DNA of 36,412 bases from Thermohalobaculum sp039030715 (GCA_039030715.1 JBCCDU010000046.1:1-36412); one strand, 5' to 3'; counted from the stretch's first letter, positions 21,671 through 29,277 are shown. The notes: generated from the sequence alone by a model not told the origin. Numbers and translations are program-made.

Positions 21671-22006
21671 TCATTTCCCTTCGAGGTAACGGGGGCACGC
21701 GCGGCAGGCCCGGAACATCCGGACGCGACGTGGGTTGGTATTGGCGTATTTGAGCGCCGCCTTCTGCCAGACGGTGCAGGTCTCGCCATCGATCCCGCCC
21801 AGCTCCGGGCAATTGACCTCGCCCTCCATCAGGACACGGCGCACGGCTGTCTCGACGCGGCTCAGATTGCCCCGGTAGGTGCCCTTCAGGACCTGGCTGA
21901 TGACACCGGGTGTGTAACCGCATCTCTTGGCGACACGGGCCTGGCTGGTCCCTTCGCACTCGGCGCGCAGGATCGCGATCCAATCGGCTTCCATGGCGGC
22001 GTTCAT
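21671..22006 (-). CDS. HTH DNA-binding early protein with C-terminal cysteine pair
   Basis: A 111-residue protein. Residues 15-60 form a helix-turn-helix of the lambda/XRE kind: EGTSQARVAKRCGYTPGVISQVLKG, then a helix with NLSRVETAVRRVL. The C-terminal half has CPELGGIDGETC and a closing MFRACRACPRYLEGK with a CxxC motif, possibly metal-bound. A long frame runs on to 22690 but is a shadow of the next gene. ATG at 22006 overlaps that gene's stop (ATGA). Likely an early regulator. Confidence 0.72.
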   Translation of the reverse strand: MNAAMEADWIAILRAECEGTSQARVAKRCGYTPGVISQVLKGTYRGNLSRVETAVRRVLMEGEVNCPELGGIDGETCTVWQKAALKYANTNPRRVRMFRACRACPRYLEGK

Positions 22007-22596
22007 TCTGGCGCCTCCGGATCCTGGCTGTAGACGACGGTGCGGCTGTTCGGATCGAAGACCTGCGCCACCTTCTGGATCATCGGTGGCCGGGGGCCGC
22101 TGTCGTGGACGAACTGATAGACCGTCGCCTTGCCGGGCTCGCCCTTCTTCCTGATGGTGAGATAGCCCGCCCGCTGGAGCCAGCCGCAATAGGTCTGAGC
22201 GGTGGCCGGGCTGACAGGTGTTCTCGCCAACGACGCGGTGACAGCCAGCTCGCGCCAGGTGAAGATCTTCAGGCGCTTCATGGACCGCCACATCTGCTCG
22301 TTGACCGCCCCCTGGCGGACGGCCTTGCCATTCCTGGTCACCCGCGGCGCCTCGACGCCCACATCGCGCTCCAGGTGGAAGACGCGGGGGGTATTCGAGC
22401 CCGCCCATTCGCTGGACAGAAACCCCGCGTTCTCCAGGCCGCGCAGGTAGGTCAGCACCGTCGCCTTCTTGATGTCGGTGGCGTCGACAATGCTGCGAAT
22501 GGTGAAGGTTCGTTGCTTGCGGATCTCGGCCCAGATCCCAGGACGCCCCTGGGGCTTTCGGGATCGCGCCAGCATGTCTACTGGTTTGCGGCCCAT
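22003..22596 (-). CDS. double winged-helix early protein
   Basis: A 197-residue protein with two winged-helix-like units. The first (about 28-75) has FTIRSIVDATDIKKATVLTY and LRGLENAGFLSSEW; the second (about 110-165) has FTWRELAVTASLARTPVSPAT, YCGWLQRAGYLTIRK and a wing GKATVYQFVHD. It lies 3 bases after the MuB-like gene. Probably a DNA-binding regulator or transposition accessory; no exact family recognised. Confidence 0.65.
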   Translation of the reverse strand: MGRKPVDMLARSRKPQGRPGIWAEIRKQRTFTIRSIVDATDIKKATVLTYLRGLENAGFLSSEWAGSNTPRVFHLERDVGVEAPRVTRNGKAVRQGAVNEQMWRSMKRLKIFTWRELAVTASLARTPVSPATAQTYCGWLQRAGYLTIRKKGEPGKATVYQFVHDSGPRPPMIQKVAQVFDPNSRTVVYSQDPEAPE

Positions 22597-22598
22597 GA

Positions 22599-23351
22599 TC
22601 AGGTGAACCTCCGCGCCGCCGGTGCACGACCGTTCCAGAAATGGACGTCGCCGAACTCCGCCATGCCGACGCTCGACTTGCCCAGCACACGGGCTTTCTC
22701 GGCTACCGCATAGATGTTCGATGTGAAGCGCCGGGCGGATGGCCCGGACTCGCGGCGCAGCTTCTCAAAGAGCTTCGCGTCGACGGTCAGGTTGGGGCAG
22801 TAGAGCTGCATCAGATGCCGGGCGTCGTCGTCGCTCAGCGGCTCTGCCGCCACGAAATCCAACACCCGCCCGTGGACGCGTTCCCACTTTTCGATCTTCG
22901 CCGGAAATCGCTCCTCGCCGATCATGATCACGGCGCCCTGGCTGGCTTCGTAGAGATCGCGGACAATCTCGATGATGGCCTTCTTGGCCAGAAAATCCGC
23001 CTCATCGATCAGCAGCGGGCGGGCTGACAGCGCCAGCTGTTCGGCGATCCGGTCATGAAGGCGGGCGATCGTGCCCGTGCTCTCGACGCCGACCTCGATC
23101 GCGATCTTCTCCAGCAGATGCTTCTGGGTGTAGGAGCTCCGCATCTCGATCACGTAGGCGCTGTGCATATTCGCGCCGAACGCTGCTGCAGTCGACTTCC
23201 CGAACCCGCTCGGTCCATAGAAAACACCCATGCCGGGCAGGCCGGGCGCGCGGCTCATCACCCGCTCGATCAGGCCCGACAGCAGTGCCACGTTGGCGAT
23301 GGGCGCCACCGTGTCCGCAATTGGGTTGCTCAATTTCGGCATATCGTTCAT
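22599..23351 (-). CDS. MuB-like AAA+ transposition ATPase
   Basis: A 250-residue AAA+ ATPase that in Mu binds target DNA, activates the transposase and gives target immunity. Walker A is GVFYGPSGFGKST (about residues 38-50), Walker B ARPLLIDEADFLAKK (about 109-123), and a sensor-1-like AVIMIGEERFP follows. It lacks the N-terminal helix-turn-helix of Mu MuB, as in the shorter forms of other transposable phages. AGGAGAAGAGC precedes the ATG at 23351. It lies 71 bases after the transposase stop. Confidence 0.9.
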   Translation of the reverse strand: MNDMPKLSNPIADTVAPIANVALLSGLIERVMSRAPGLPGMGVFYGPSGFGKSTAAAFGANMHSAYVIEMRSSYTQKHLLEKIAIEVGVESTGTIARLHDRIAEQLALSARPLLIDEADFLAKKAIIEIVRDLYEASQGAVIMIGEERFPAKIEKWERVHGRVLDFVAAEPLSDDDARHLMQLYCPNLTVDAKLFEKLRRESGPSARRFTSNIYAVAEKARVLGKSSVGMAEFGDVHFWNGRAPAARRFT

Positions 23352-23422
23352 GCTCTTCTCCTCTAATGCTCCGGGCCGCTGACCTGGCAGGGACCGAACG
23401 GCCCGGAGCGCCTCACAAAATT

Positions 23423-25564
23423 TCAGGCGAACATGCCCTCTCCCCAGACGTCGTAGAGCCGTTGGTTCGAGGCGAATTCCGGCGTCGTCTGGTAGCTGGC
23501 CAGCCAGGCACTCTCAGTCTCGCCCAGGGGCTCACCCGCATTGATCCGGGCGATCAGATCGCGCGCGCGGCGATAGCGCTCGCGGGCGGTCTCGGGCTTA
23601 TTCTCTTCGGGCGCCGGTGCTTCATGCAGTCGATGCACGATCGCTGCCTGCTGGGCCCGCTCTTCGGGTGTCAGCTGGCGCTGCTCGACCTGGGCGCTTG
23701 GCGCCTGCATCAGATCCTCGGGTTTGCGGCGTTTGAAGCCGCCTTCGATCACCTTGCGCTCGATGTCTGATGGATCCGGCGCCTTCGGCGCGGCGGCGTT
23801 AAGAAGGGCGACATGCTCCGCCCGGTCCATGGACTTCTGCGCCTTCAGCAGCTCGCGCGTCAGGCGCCGAGTGCGCGCCCGCTCGCGGCTCAACGCCTTG
23901 CCGCCCTCGATGTCGAAGAAGCCGACAGGTTCCTTACACTCGACGTGGCCGAGATATCGGCCATCCTGAGCATAGACATGCAGCCCCGCATGCAGATCGT
24001 CGGGATCGAAGCGGGCGGTCACTTTCTGGCCTGCGATGTCCACGCACCAATCCGACCAGTATTTGTTGCCCTGGAAACTCAGCTCACCGTGGCTGCGATG
24101 GGCGTGCAGGCCCTCGGCGCCCAGCAGCCAGAGCCTGCGCTGTTCAGGCTGTATCTGGGGCACACGCGCGTTGGCATAGGATGTGGCGAAGGTTTCGTCG
24201 AACGACCGCCCGTTCGCGATCACCGAGCGGCGTCCGCGCCGGGCGTTGAACTCCGCGATCCCCTCGGCGACGACGCGCATGAACTCGTCCCGGTCAATGG
24301 CGCGGCTGCCATAGTTCTCCGGCTTCGCATCCGGGCGATTGCCGACATAAGCACCAGCGAAGCGCGTGTCCTTGGCGATGGACGAGCAGTGATCGCGGAA
24401 GGCGCGCTCAACCGGCTTCGATTGGCCGGAATAGGGCTGGGTGAAGTGAACCTTGATGCCCATCTGGGGCAGAACGCCCAGCGGGTCATCGTCGCGGATC
24501 TTGAAGCGAAATCTGTTCGGAACGCCGCCGGTGATCCACTTGGCGGCGTATTCCCGACCGTTGTCGATCACAACGTGCTGCGGGATGCCATAATCATCCA
24601 GAAGATCGCCCAGGGTCAGCAGCACGGTGCCCGAGTTGGGCGTGACCGCCATGCGCCAGGCCAGGATCTTGCCGGAATAGATATCGTGAAACACCGACAT
24701 CTGCGGGCGGATGATGGTGTCATCGTCCCATTTCACGAACACGTCGAACTTGTGGAAATCGGCATCCACCGCAGTCATCGCGTGAAGCATCGACTTATCG
24801 CGGATCTGCGGCGGTGTCAGGCGGGAAAGACCGATTAGTCCCTCGCGAGCCAATATGCAGACCGTTTTCGGGATCCATGACGACACCATCCGGCGAACCG
24901 TTTGCTCGGACGGCCAGTCCCACCCCTGCTGGACCGCAATGCGCGCCGTGCGTCTGTAGCAATCCGTCAACGGCGGCGCTTCGAGACGCAGGTAATCGAA
25001 CTTGAAAGCCTCCCATGCATCGGGGGTGCAGTCAGCGGTTTTGATAGTGCGGCGCGCGGCCCGATGCTTCCCGGCCAGGGCGGGCAGCCACTGATCTTCG
25101 GGCAGGTGCTCGACTTTCTTTATCCATGTCCAGATCGAGCGTGCGGAAACCTGCTGCAGATCCGACAATTGGGCTGCGGCCTGGCTCAGCGTCGTTCCGC
25201 CTCGGCGCATCTCGAACGCGGCCTGGATGATCCCGGCGCGCTCTCGGGCCTTGGCCTTGGTCTTCTCGGGCAGTGCCTCGTAGGCGCTCCAGTCCTCGCA
25301 GGCCGCACGCTCGGCTTCTGTGACCTGCGCGGTGCCCGCCTGCGCGGCGAGGAAGTCTCGGGCCCGCTGAGGGAACAGCATGAAGTGGTATTCGAGCCCG
25401 CCACCCCGGCCCTTGCGTCGGCGTGTGCCGCCCGGATGGCGGTTCCAGTGCTGGCGCCGGGCCAGCTTCTTGATGCCAAATGGGGTGCCCGGCAGATCAG
25501 GCAGCTGCGCCACCGCGATCTCGTCGGCCGTCCACCAGACTTTGTGCATCGGTTCCTGGATCAT
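23423..25564 (-). CDS. Mu-type DDE transposase (MuA-like)
   Basis: A 713-residue transposase carrying out strand transfer for integration and replication. The N-terminal domain (WWTADEIAVAQLPDLPGT, about residues 10-27, then a basic GGTRRRKGRG) matches the Mu DNA-binding domain. The RNase H-like core has the first Asp in AVDADFHKFD (267 or 269), the second in HVVIDNGREYA (Asp334) and the catalytic Glu in QSKPVERAFRDH (Glu386), followed by a beta-barrel and a basic helical tail that should contact MuB. GTG at 25579 is an alternative start, but ATG at 25564 is better spaced from GGGTGGGG. Confidence 0.93.
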   Translation of the reverse strand: MIQEPMHKVWWTADEIAVAQLPDLPGTPFGIKKLARRQHWNRHPGGTRRRKGRGGGLEYHFMLFPQRARDFLAAQAGTAQVTEAERAACEDWSAYEALPEKTKAKARERAGIIQAAFEMRRGGTTLSQAAAQLSDLQQVSARSIWTWIKKVEHLPEDQWLPALAGKHRAARRTIKTADCTPDAWEAFKFDYLRLEAPPLTDCYRRTARIAVQQGWDWPSEQTVRRMVSSWIPKTVCILAREGLIGLSRLTPPQIRDKSMLHAMTAVDADFHKFDVFVKWDDDTIIRPQMSVFHDIYSGKILAWRMAVTPNSGTVLLTLGDLLDDYGIPQHVVIDNGREYAAKWITGGVPNRFRFKIRDDDPLGVLPQMGIKVHFTQPYSGQSKPVERAFRDHCSSIAKDTRFAGAYVGNRPDAKPENYGSRAIDRDEFMRVVAEGIAEFNARRGRRSVIANGRSFDETFATSYANARVPQIQPEQRRLWLLGAEGLHAHRSHGELSFQGNKYWSDWCVDIAGQKVTARFDPDDLHAGLHVYAQDGRYLGHVECKEPVGFFDIEGGKALSRERARTRRLTRELLKAQKSMDRAEHVALLNAAAPKAPDPSDIERKVIEGGFKRRKPEDLMQAPSAQVEQRQLTPEERAQQAAIVHRLHEAPAPEENKPETARERYRRARDLIARINAGEPLGETESAWLASYQTTPEFASNQRLYDVWGEGMFA

Positions 25565-25596
25565 GATAGGTTTCCCCACCCTGCCAGGAGCGTTGC

Positions 25597-25881
25597 ATGG
25601 ACAAATCGACCGAAGACCATATCGACCGAGTATTGGAGGTTGCGCTCAGAGCGACTGATGCAGGCACGATGACGCACACCGTCGTGCTGATGCCCTTGCT
25701 TGCAGAGCTTCATCGATCCGGGGTGCTTTCGCGGGTCCAGATCATGAGGATCAGAGACTCCGCGCTCGCAGATATCGATATGCTGATGCGAGCCGATCCA
25801 GAAAACCGCGCTTACCCTCACGCTCGCAGCGACCTGCAAGCTCTTTTCGAACGCGTTCTCGAACGGATCTCGAACGACTGA
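25597..25881 (+). CDS. 94-residue hypothetical protein on the opposite strand
   Basis: The only plus-strand candidate inside the early operon, lying 32 bases from the divergent transposase start. It has a good ribosome site (CCAGGAGCGTTGC before ATG) and plausible composition: EDHIDRVLEVALRATDAGT, LMPLLAELHRSGVLSRVQIM, then DIDMLMRADPENRAYPHARS. No family recognised. It is antisense to a minus-strand frame (25751-25924) that also has a good ribosome site. If expressed, its transcription would oppose the early transcript running into the transposase. Confidence 0.5.
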   Translation: MDKSTEDHIDRVLEVALRATDAGTMTHTVVLMPLLAELHRSGVLSRVQIMRIRDSALADIDMLMRADPENRAYPHARSDLQALFERVLERISND

Positions 25882-25924
25882 CGATCTGCTCTGCGTCCGC
25901 GCGGGTGAGAAATCCTCGTGACAT
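25751..25924 (-). CDS. 57-residue basic protein between ParB-like and transposase genes
   Basis: Minus-strand frame starting at ATG 25924, preceded by GAAAGAGAGGGTCAA and 13 bases after the ParB-like stop, normal operon spacing here. The peptide is arginine-rich: MSRGFLTRADAEQIVSRS, then SVRERVRKELAGR and FLDRLASAYRYLRARSL. It occupies the place of Mu ner/regulatory genes ahead of the transposase, but no helix-turn-helix is evident. It overlaps the plus-strand frame 25597-25881; which one is real cannot be settled by eye, and both could be. Confidence 0.4.
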   Translation of the reverse strand: MSRGFLTRADAEQIVSRSRSVRERVRKELAGRCEREGKRGFLDRLASAYRYLRARSL

Positions 25925-25937
25925 TTGACCCTCTCTT

Positions 25938-26840
25938 TCATTGGCGACTATCCGCTTCCTGATCCATCAGGTCACCGTGGCGGCTCCACAGAATTTCCAG
26001 GAACCTACGCTTGGCGACCATCGGTGCGCGGTTGAAGATGTCCGTCAGCTTGCGCAGGGCCACGTCCTCGGGCGCCTCTGGCAGCGGTGCAGGCATCTGG
26101 CGATAAAGCCGCTCCGCCTCGATCACCTTTGTTGCCGGGCCGTGGACCAGCGCATCGGCAACGCCGATTTGTTCCTCACCGTGCAGCTTCGCGATCTCGG
26201 TCAGATCCTTCAGCGTGACAGGCAGGCTAGAGGCGTGCAGGATCTCGATGGTTTTGGGCTGCAGGCTCTCGCCGATAGCGACCAGGCGATGGGCATGACG
26301 TTTAGAGACGCCGCGTTTCTGGGCCACCACTTCAGCGAAACAATCCGTCGGCTCGATCAAATGGACATCGATGTCCGTTAGATTTTCGGCGTCCGCTTCT
26401 ATGCAAGTGACATCGATGTCACTTGCATTTTGCCAGCGCGCTTTCGCCCCCGCCGAGCCCTGCGCCGTCTCTGGGTTAAGGCGAAGAAAGACTTCCTTAC
26501 GTCGCGCCAGAAACGTGCACATCTCCAGCGCGCTCAGCTCGGCGCGCGCCAGGTTGTCATCGATCTCGAACAGCTTGGCCTCGTCGGCGCTGCACTCCCA
26601 GACCGTCGCGCGGATCGTCTTCTCGCCCAGGCGGCGCGCGGCTTCCAGTCGGTGATTGCCGACGATCAGCTCGTAACGCTTCCCAACCTTGCGGATCTGG
26701 ATCGCATCCAGGAAACGCCCGATTGTCTGGACGCTCGACATGATCGCCTCGACGCCCGCATCATTCACGGGCCGCTCGCGCTCACCGACCTTGATCTGAT
26801 CCAGGGGGATCTGCTTGCCGTCGGCGATGACCCTAGCCAT
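25938..26840 (-). CDS. ParB N-domain-like early protein
   Basis: A 300-residue protein. Its N-terminus (about 14-95) fits the ParB/Spo0J nuclease-like domain: IKVGERERPVNDAGVEAIM, then IGRFLDAIQIRKVGKRYELI and VGNHRLEAARRLGEKTIRA, with GNHR the nucleotide-binding box. A middle helical part has VAQKRGVSKRHAHRLVAIGE (about residues 172-191), a helix-turn-helix like that of ParB. The DNA holds two palindromes with a shared core (26363-26376 and 26401-26428), lying between these parts. Similar genes precede the transposase in some alphaproteobacterial Mu-like phages. Role unknown, perhaps regulation or DNA organisation. Confidence 0.82.
   Translation of the reverse strand: MARVIADGKQIPLDQIKVGERERPVNDAGVEAIMSSVQTIGRFLDAIQIRKVGKRYELIVGNHRLEAARRLGEKTIRATVWECSADEAKLFEIDDNLARAELSALEMCTFLARRKEVFLRLNPETAQGSAGAKARWQNASDIDVTCIEADAENLTDIDVHLIEPTDCFAEVVAQKRGVSKRHAHRLVAIGESLQPKTIEILHASSLPVTLKDLTEIAKLHGEEQIGVADALVHGPATKVIEAERLYRQMPAPLPEAPEDVALRKLTDIFNRAPMVAKRRFLEILWSRHGDLMDQEADSRQ
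26363..26376. repeat. 14-base perfect palindrome inside ParB-like gene
   Basis: GGACATCGATGTCC, sharing the 12-base core GACATCGATGTC with the larger palindrome at 26401-26428. The centres are 45 bases apart. Both encode Asp-Ile-Asp-Val. Confidence 0.95.
26401..26428. repeat. 28-base perfect palindrome inside ParB-like gene
   Basis: Half-site ATGCAAGTGACATC followed directly by its reverse complement, with no mismatch and no spacer. It encodes part of the linker between the ParB-like domain and the helix-turn-helix part. Too long to be chance; a binding site or recombination/cruciform element is inferred. Confidence 0.97.
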
Positions 26841-27072
26841 CGGCAGTCTCCGGCTCGCTGATCAGCTCATAGAACCAGCGCCGCTTGCCGTTCACGATCT
26901 CTTGGTCGCAGTCGATCTTGAAGCCGCGGTCGCGCAGCTCGGCGATGATCGCGTTGACCGCGCAAACGCCGCACTTGCGCACGATCGCCCGCGTCGTGTG
27001 TCGGCCTCCGGCGCGCAGCAGCTTCAGGACGCGCTGCAATCTTTCGCTGGTGTTCGGGTCGGCGGAATTCAT
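26833..27072 (-). CDS. 79-residue winged-helix-like protein
   Basis: A small DNA-binding-like protein: ERLQRVLKLLRAGGRHTTRAI, a helix-turn-helix core VRKCGVCAVNAIIAELRDRG (about residues 31-50) and a wing FKIDCDQEIVNGKRRWFYEL. The wHTH with the RRWFYEL end resembles phage proteins of the helix-turn-helix 'resolvase-less' type annotated only as hypothetical. It overlaps its two neighbours (ATGA upstream; 8 bases, ATGGCTAG, downstream). Early regulator likely. Confidence 0.68.
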   Translation of the reverse strand: MNSADPNTSERLQRVLKLLRAGGRHTTRAIVRKCGVCAVNAIIAELRDRGFKIDCDQEIVNGKRRWFYELISEPETADG

Positions 27073-27248
27073 ATGATCTCGACCGCGTTCAAGATCAGCC
27101 AGATCACGTACCAGAGCGCCATCGACAGAAAGAACGCATTGCGGAGCCCGCGACGTATTTTCGCCGCGCGGCGGGCTTGCTCGCGCGCGATGCTCCCCTT
27201 TGGCTCACGGATATGACGGGCCATCAAATCGGCTTCGAATTCGTCCAT
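27069..27248 (-). CDS. 59-residue membrane protein
   Basis: An N-terminal charged part (MDEFEADLMARHIREPKG, then EQARRAAKIRRGLRN) and one C-terminal span, FFLSMALWYVIWLILNAVEII. GGAGGTTCCTG precedes ATG at 27248, which also overlaps the upstream stop (TGATG); the longer upstream frame is rejected. It pairs with the next small membrane protein. Possibly involved in superinfection control or host membrane changes; unproven. Confidence 0.62.
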   Translation of the reverse strand: MDEFEADLMARHIREPKGSIAREQARRAAKIRRGLRNAFFLSMALWYVIWLILNAVEII

Positions 27249-27454
27249 CAGGAACCTCCGGAAATCAGCGTCGCAAAGTGGAACAGGGCAAAAGGCAGGA
27301 AGACGATCAGCAGCGCGAACGCGCACTCGGCGATGATCGTCAAAAGCTCCAGACCGACCCGGAAGCACGCTTTGGCTTGGGGGACCGGAACGCTTCCGGG
27401 CCGGTCATCTCCACTTGAGTGGAGATCTCGATAGGGCTGGCTGATCCGCGTCAT
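27248..27454 (-). CDS. 68-residue membrane protein
   Basis: A hydrophilic N-terminus (TRISQPYRDLHSSGDDRP) and one hydrophobic segment, LTIIAECAFALLIVFLPFALF, followed by a short tail. It overlaps the first early gene (ATGA) and the next membrane gene (TGATG). No family recognised. Confidence 0.55.
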   Translation of the reverse strand: MTRISQPYRDLHSSGDDRPGSVPVPQAKACFRVGLELLTIIAECAFALLIVFLPFALFHFATLISGGS

Positions 27455-27714
27455 GCGGCATCGTCCTTCTTAACATCAGGGCGAGGGATGTCGGCGGGCC
27501 AGTCCACGCCAGCGGGCCAGTTGGCGGAGAACCAATTCAGGAAAGCGACATATGATTTTAGGCTGCAACCCGTTCCCGGCTTCTGCATGCGGGCGAAGAA
27601 CGTACCGCCACCCATGACGCGATTAGATATCGCTGAAGCCGTCATATATCGGCCGCTCTCCATGGCCTCCGCCAATCGGATCAGGTGGTGCTTATCGGGG
27701 ACGGCTAATCTCAT
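27451..27714 (-). CDS. first early gene, 87-residue hypothetical protein
   Basis: The first gene on the minus strand after the divergent control region. From ATG 27714 it begins MRLAVPDKHHLIRLAEAMESG, then ASAISNRVMGGGTFFARM and a C-terminal VDWPADIPRPDVKKDD tail. The first part could be a small DNA-binding fold (ASAISNRVMG resembles a recognition helix), as expected for a ner-like regulator. A TTG at 27771 would extend the frame across the operators and is rejected. The ATG lies close to the predicted transcription start, so the mRNA may be leaderless or nearly so. Confidence 0.6.
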   Translation of the reverse strand: MRLAVPDKHHLIRLAEAMESGRYMTASAISNRVMGGGTFFARMQKPGTGCSLKSYVAFLNWFSANWPAGVDWPADIPRPDVKKDDAA

Positions 27715-27720
27715 GGCGCT

Positions 27721-27772
27721 AATCTGCCTAAGGTAGAAACACCTTGTCAAGGCAAAAATACCTTTCCACAAA
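27721..27772. promoter_or_regulatory. divergent early/lysogeny promoters with two repressor operators
   Basis: Two 16-base sites related by both direct repetition and dyad symmetry lie 3 bases apart: AAGGTAGAAACACCTT (27730-27745) and AAGGCAAAAATACCTT (27749-27764). Between and over them is TTGACA on the minus strand (27750-27745; -10 near 27726-27721) and TTGTCA on the plus strand (27744-27749; weak -10 near 27767-27772), so both promoters share one -35 region. Binding by the repressor at 27800 would block the early genes and could regulate itself. Confidence 0.72.
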
Positions 27773-27799
27773 TTCTATTTTTCAGGTAATTCTCCCTTA

Positions 27800-28627
27800 A
27801 TGGACGTAACGGGGACCATTCTGCAGGCTATCGAAGCATCTGGGCTCTCAGAGCGTCAGGTCTCCATTAAGGCGTTTGGCCACGACACCGCGATCCGCGA
27901 CCTCAAGAGGTCAGGAGCAATGTCTAGTGCGCGCCTAGAACGCCTATGCCAACTGCTAGATCTGGAGTTTTACGTCGGTAGGAAGAGGGAAGAAGGACCG
28001 GCGCAAGAAGCTAATCTAATTGAGAGCCTTCGTGGCGCCCTTGGCCTGCCGCATGACACCGAAGTCTCGAGTGTGATAAATCATACTATGAAAGCGATTT
28101 CCAGATCTGCTGAAGACCAAGTGCTAATGCACCTGAAACGCATCGACGAACGCCTGGATTACGCCCTGCAGAAGACCATCGATCAGGAAGACGACAGGGT
28201 CGCCATGCCGCTCTATGACATTCGCGCGGCAGCTGGCGATGGCGCGGCGGTGGAGTTTGAACAGATCGACGCCTGGCTCTACTTCCGCCGCGACTGGCTG
28301 CTTAAGAACAGCCTTACCATCGGGCAATGCGGGCTGGTCAGAGTGACCGGCGATTCGATGGAACCCACCCTGGTCGCTGATGACGTGATCCTGGTGGACT
28401 TCACATCGCGCGATCCAATGCACAGCCGGATCTATCTGGTGAGAGATGGCGACGATCTACAGGTCAAGCGCATCCTCGCCGATCCGGACTCCGGTTTTGT
28501 GCTGCACAGCGACAATCCCACCTACGAAGCAAGGCCGATGACGGACAGCTCAATTATAATAGGTCGGGTAAGTTGGTCCGGCAGGACATTTACAAACGCA
28601 CCTGAAGCGCTACGCGTGGTGCGATAA
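27800..28627 (+). CDS. LexA-like phage repressor (HTH + S24 peptidase)
   Basis: A 275-residue prophage repressor. The N-terminal part (about 5-60) is an HTH: ILQAIEASGLSERQVSIKAFG, then RDLKRSG and LERLCQLLDLE. The C-terminal part is an S24 peptidase: cleavage site candidate Ala145-Gly146 (IRAAAGDGA), catalytic Ser186 in VTGDSMEPTL and Lys223 in DLQVKRIL. DNA damage should therefore trigger self-cleavage and induction. It is transcribed away from the early operon, directly beside the paired operators. The ribosome site is weak (CAGGTAATTCTCCCTTA). Confidence 0.88.
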   Translation: MDVTGTILQAIEASGLSERQVSIKAFGHDTAIRDLKRSGAMSSARLERLCQLLDLEFYVGRKREEGPAQEANLIESLRGALGLPHDTEVSSVINHTMKAISRSAEDQVLMHLKRIDERLDYALQKTIDQEDDRVAMPLYDIRAAAGDGAAVEFEQIDAWLYFRRDWLLKNSLTIGQCGLVRVTGDSMEPTLVADDVILVDFTSRDPMHSRIYLVRDGDDLQVKRILADPDSGFVLHSDNPTYEARPMTDSSIIIGRVSWSGRTFTNAPEALRVVR

Positions 28628-28643
28628 ATTGGAGAAAATCATA

Positions 28644-29006
28644 ATGAGATCGTTTGCCAAATTTGCAGCCCTACTTGTCTCGGCGACACTGGTCGGATCA
28701 GGCTCTTCACTCGCTGACCCGCCCCCGATCAACTTCGCAACGCAGATCACCGCAGATGCATCCTTCGGATCAGATAACTGCCCCGAGCTGTCGCTCGACC
28801 AGGAAGTCTGGGCGCTGCATGTCCACAACGCCATCGACCCGGATACGTTGACGAGCGAACATGCCCAGAACTTGATGATCTACCACACCGCGAAAAACCA
28901 AGAGATCATGCAGGAGTTCGGGCGCCGCGATATCTGTCAGTTAATGCTTCGCAGATATGGCCCAGACGGCACGGTAGCTGCTGGGATCTTCGCAAATGCT
29001 AATTAG
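28644..29006 (+). CDS. exported protein co-transcribed with the repressor
   Basis: A 120-residue protein with a clear signal peptide: MRSFAKFAALLVSATLVGSG, then SSLADPPP with a likely cleavage after Leu-Ala. The mature part has two cysteines (DNCPEL and RDICQLM), a possible disulfide, and ends RYGPDGTVAAGIFANAN. GGAGAAAATCATA precedes ATG at 28644, 17 bases after the repressor stop, so it is probably expressed in the lysogen. A periplasmic role such as exclusion of other phages or a fitness trait is inferred from that setting; no family recognised. Confidence 0.75.
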   Translation: MRSFAKFAALLVSATLVGSGSSLADPPPINFATQITADASFGSDNCPELSLDQEVWALHVHNAIDPDTLTSEHAQNLMIYHTAKNQEIMQEFGRRDICQLMLRRYGPDGTVAAGIFANAN

Positions 29007-29277
29007 CTCAGCGCCTGATCAAGGCAGCGATCATACCAATTCGCATTGGTCCCATCGCGCTACTCAATCGGACCACGCCGAAACCGACCGTACCGTATCT
29101 TGTGACGGCGTTGATGTAGGTCGGGTTGTGCTTGAAGAGCATCATTTGATGGCTGGCAAATGGCGATGGTCCGGCTGGTGGATTGGGCAGGGAAACAAGG
29201 GCTATTGCGATACCCTCGATGAAGCCTTAAACGCCGTTCGAAACCGCTACGAGGCCCACCGTGATCAGCAGCTTTAG
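28996..29277 (+). CDS. small protein at the immunity end
   Basis: A 93-residue frame whose ATG overlaps the end of the exported-protein gene (ATGCTAATTAG). The C-terminal half looks folded: DGVDVGRVVLEEHH, then KWRWSGWWIGQGNKGYCD and TLDEALNAVRNRYEA. A GR(I/V)..E....GKWxWSxxx...G...TLDEA pattern occurs in many small alphaproteobacterial phage and plasmid proteins of unknown function. The first 35 residues are polar and may not belong; an internal start is possible. Confidence 0.55.
   Translation: MLISSAPDQGSDHTNSHWSHRATQSDHAETDRTVSCDGVDVGRVVLEEHHLMAGKWRWSGWWIGQGNKGYCDTLDEALNAVRNRYEAHRDQQL

Noticed and set aside
21671..22690. 339-codon extension of the HTH gene
   Set aside because: The extra upstream part overlaps the double winged-helix gene and MuB gene in another frame and is not protein-like; ATG 22006 overlaps the upstream stop in the operon's normal manner.
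25561..25941. 126-codon minus-strand frame covering the gap before the transposase
   Set aside because: Starts inside the end of the ParB-like gene without a ribosome site and has poor composition (many Arg, Ser, His); the 25751-25924 frame has a far better start.
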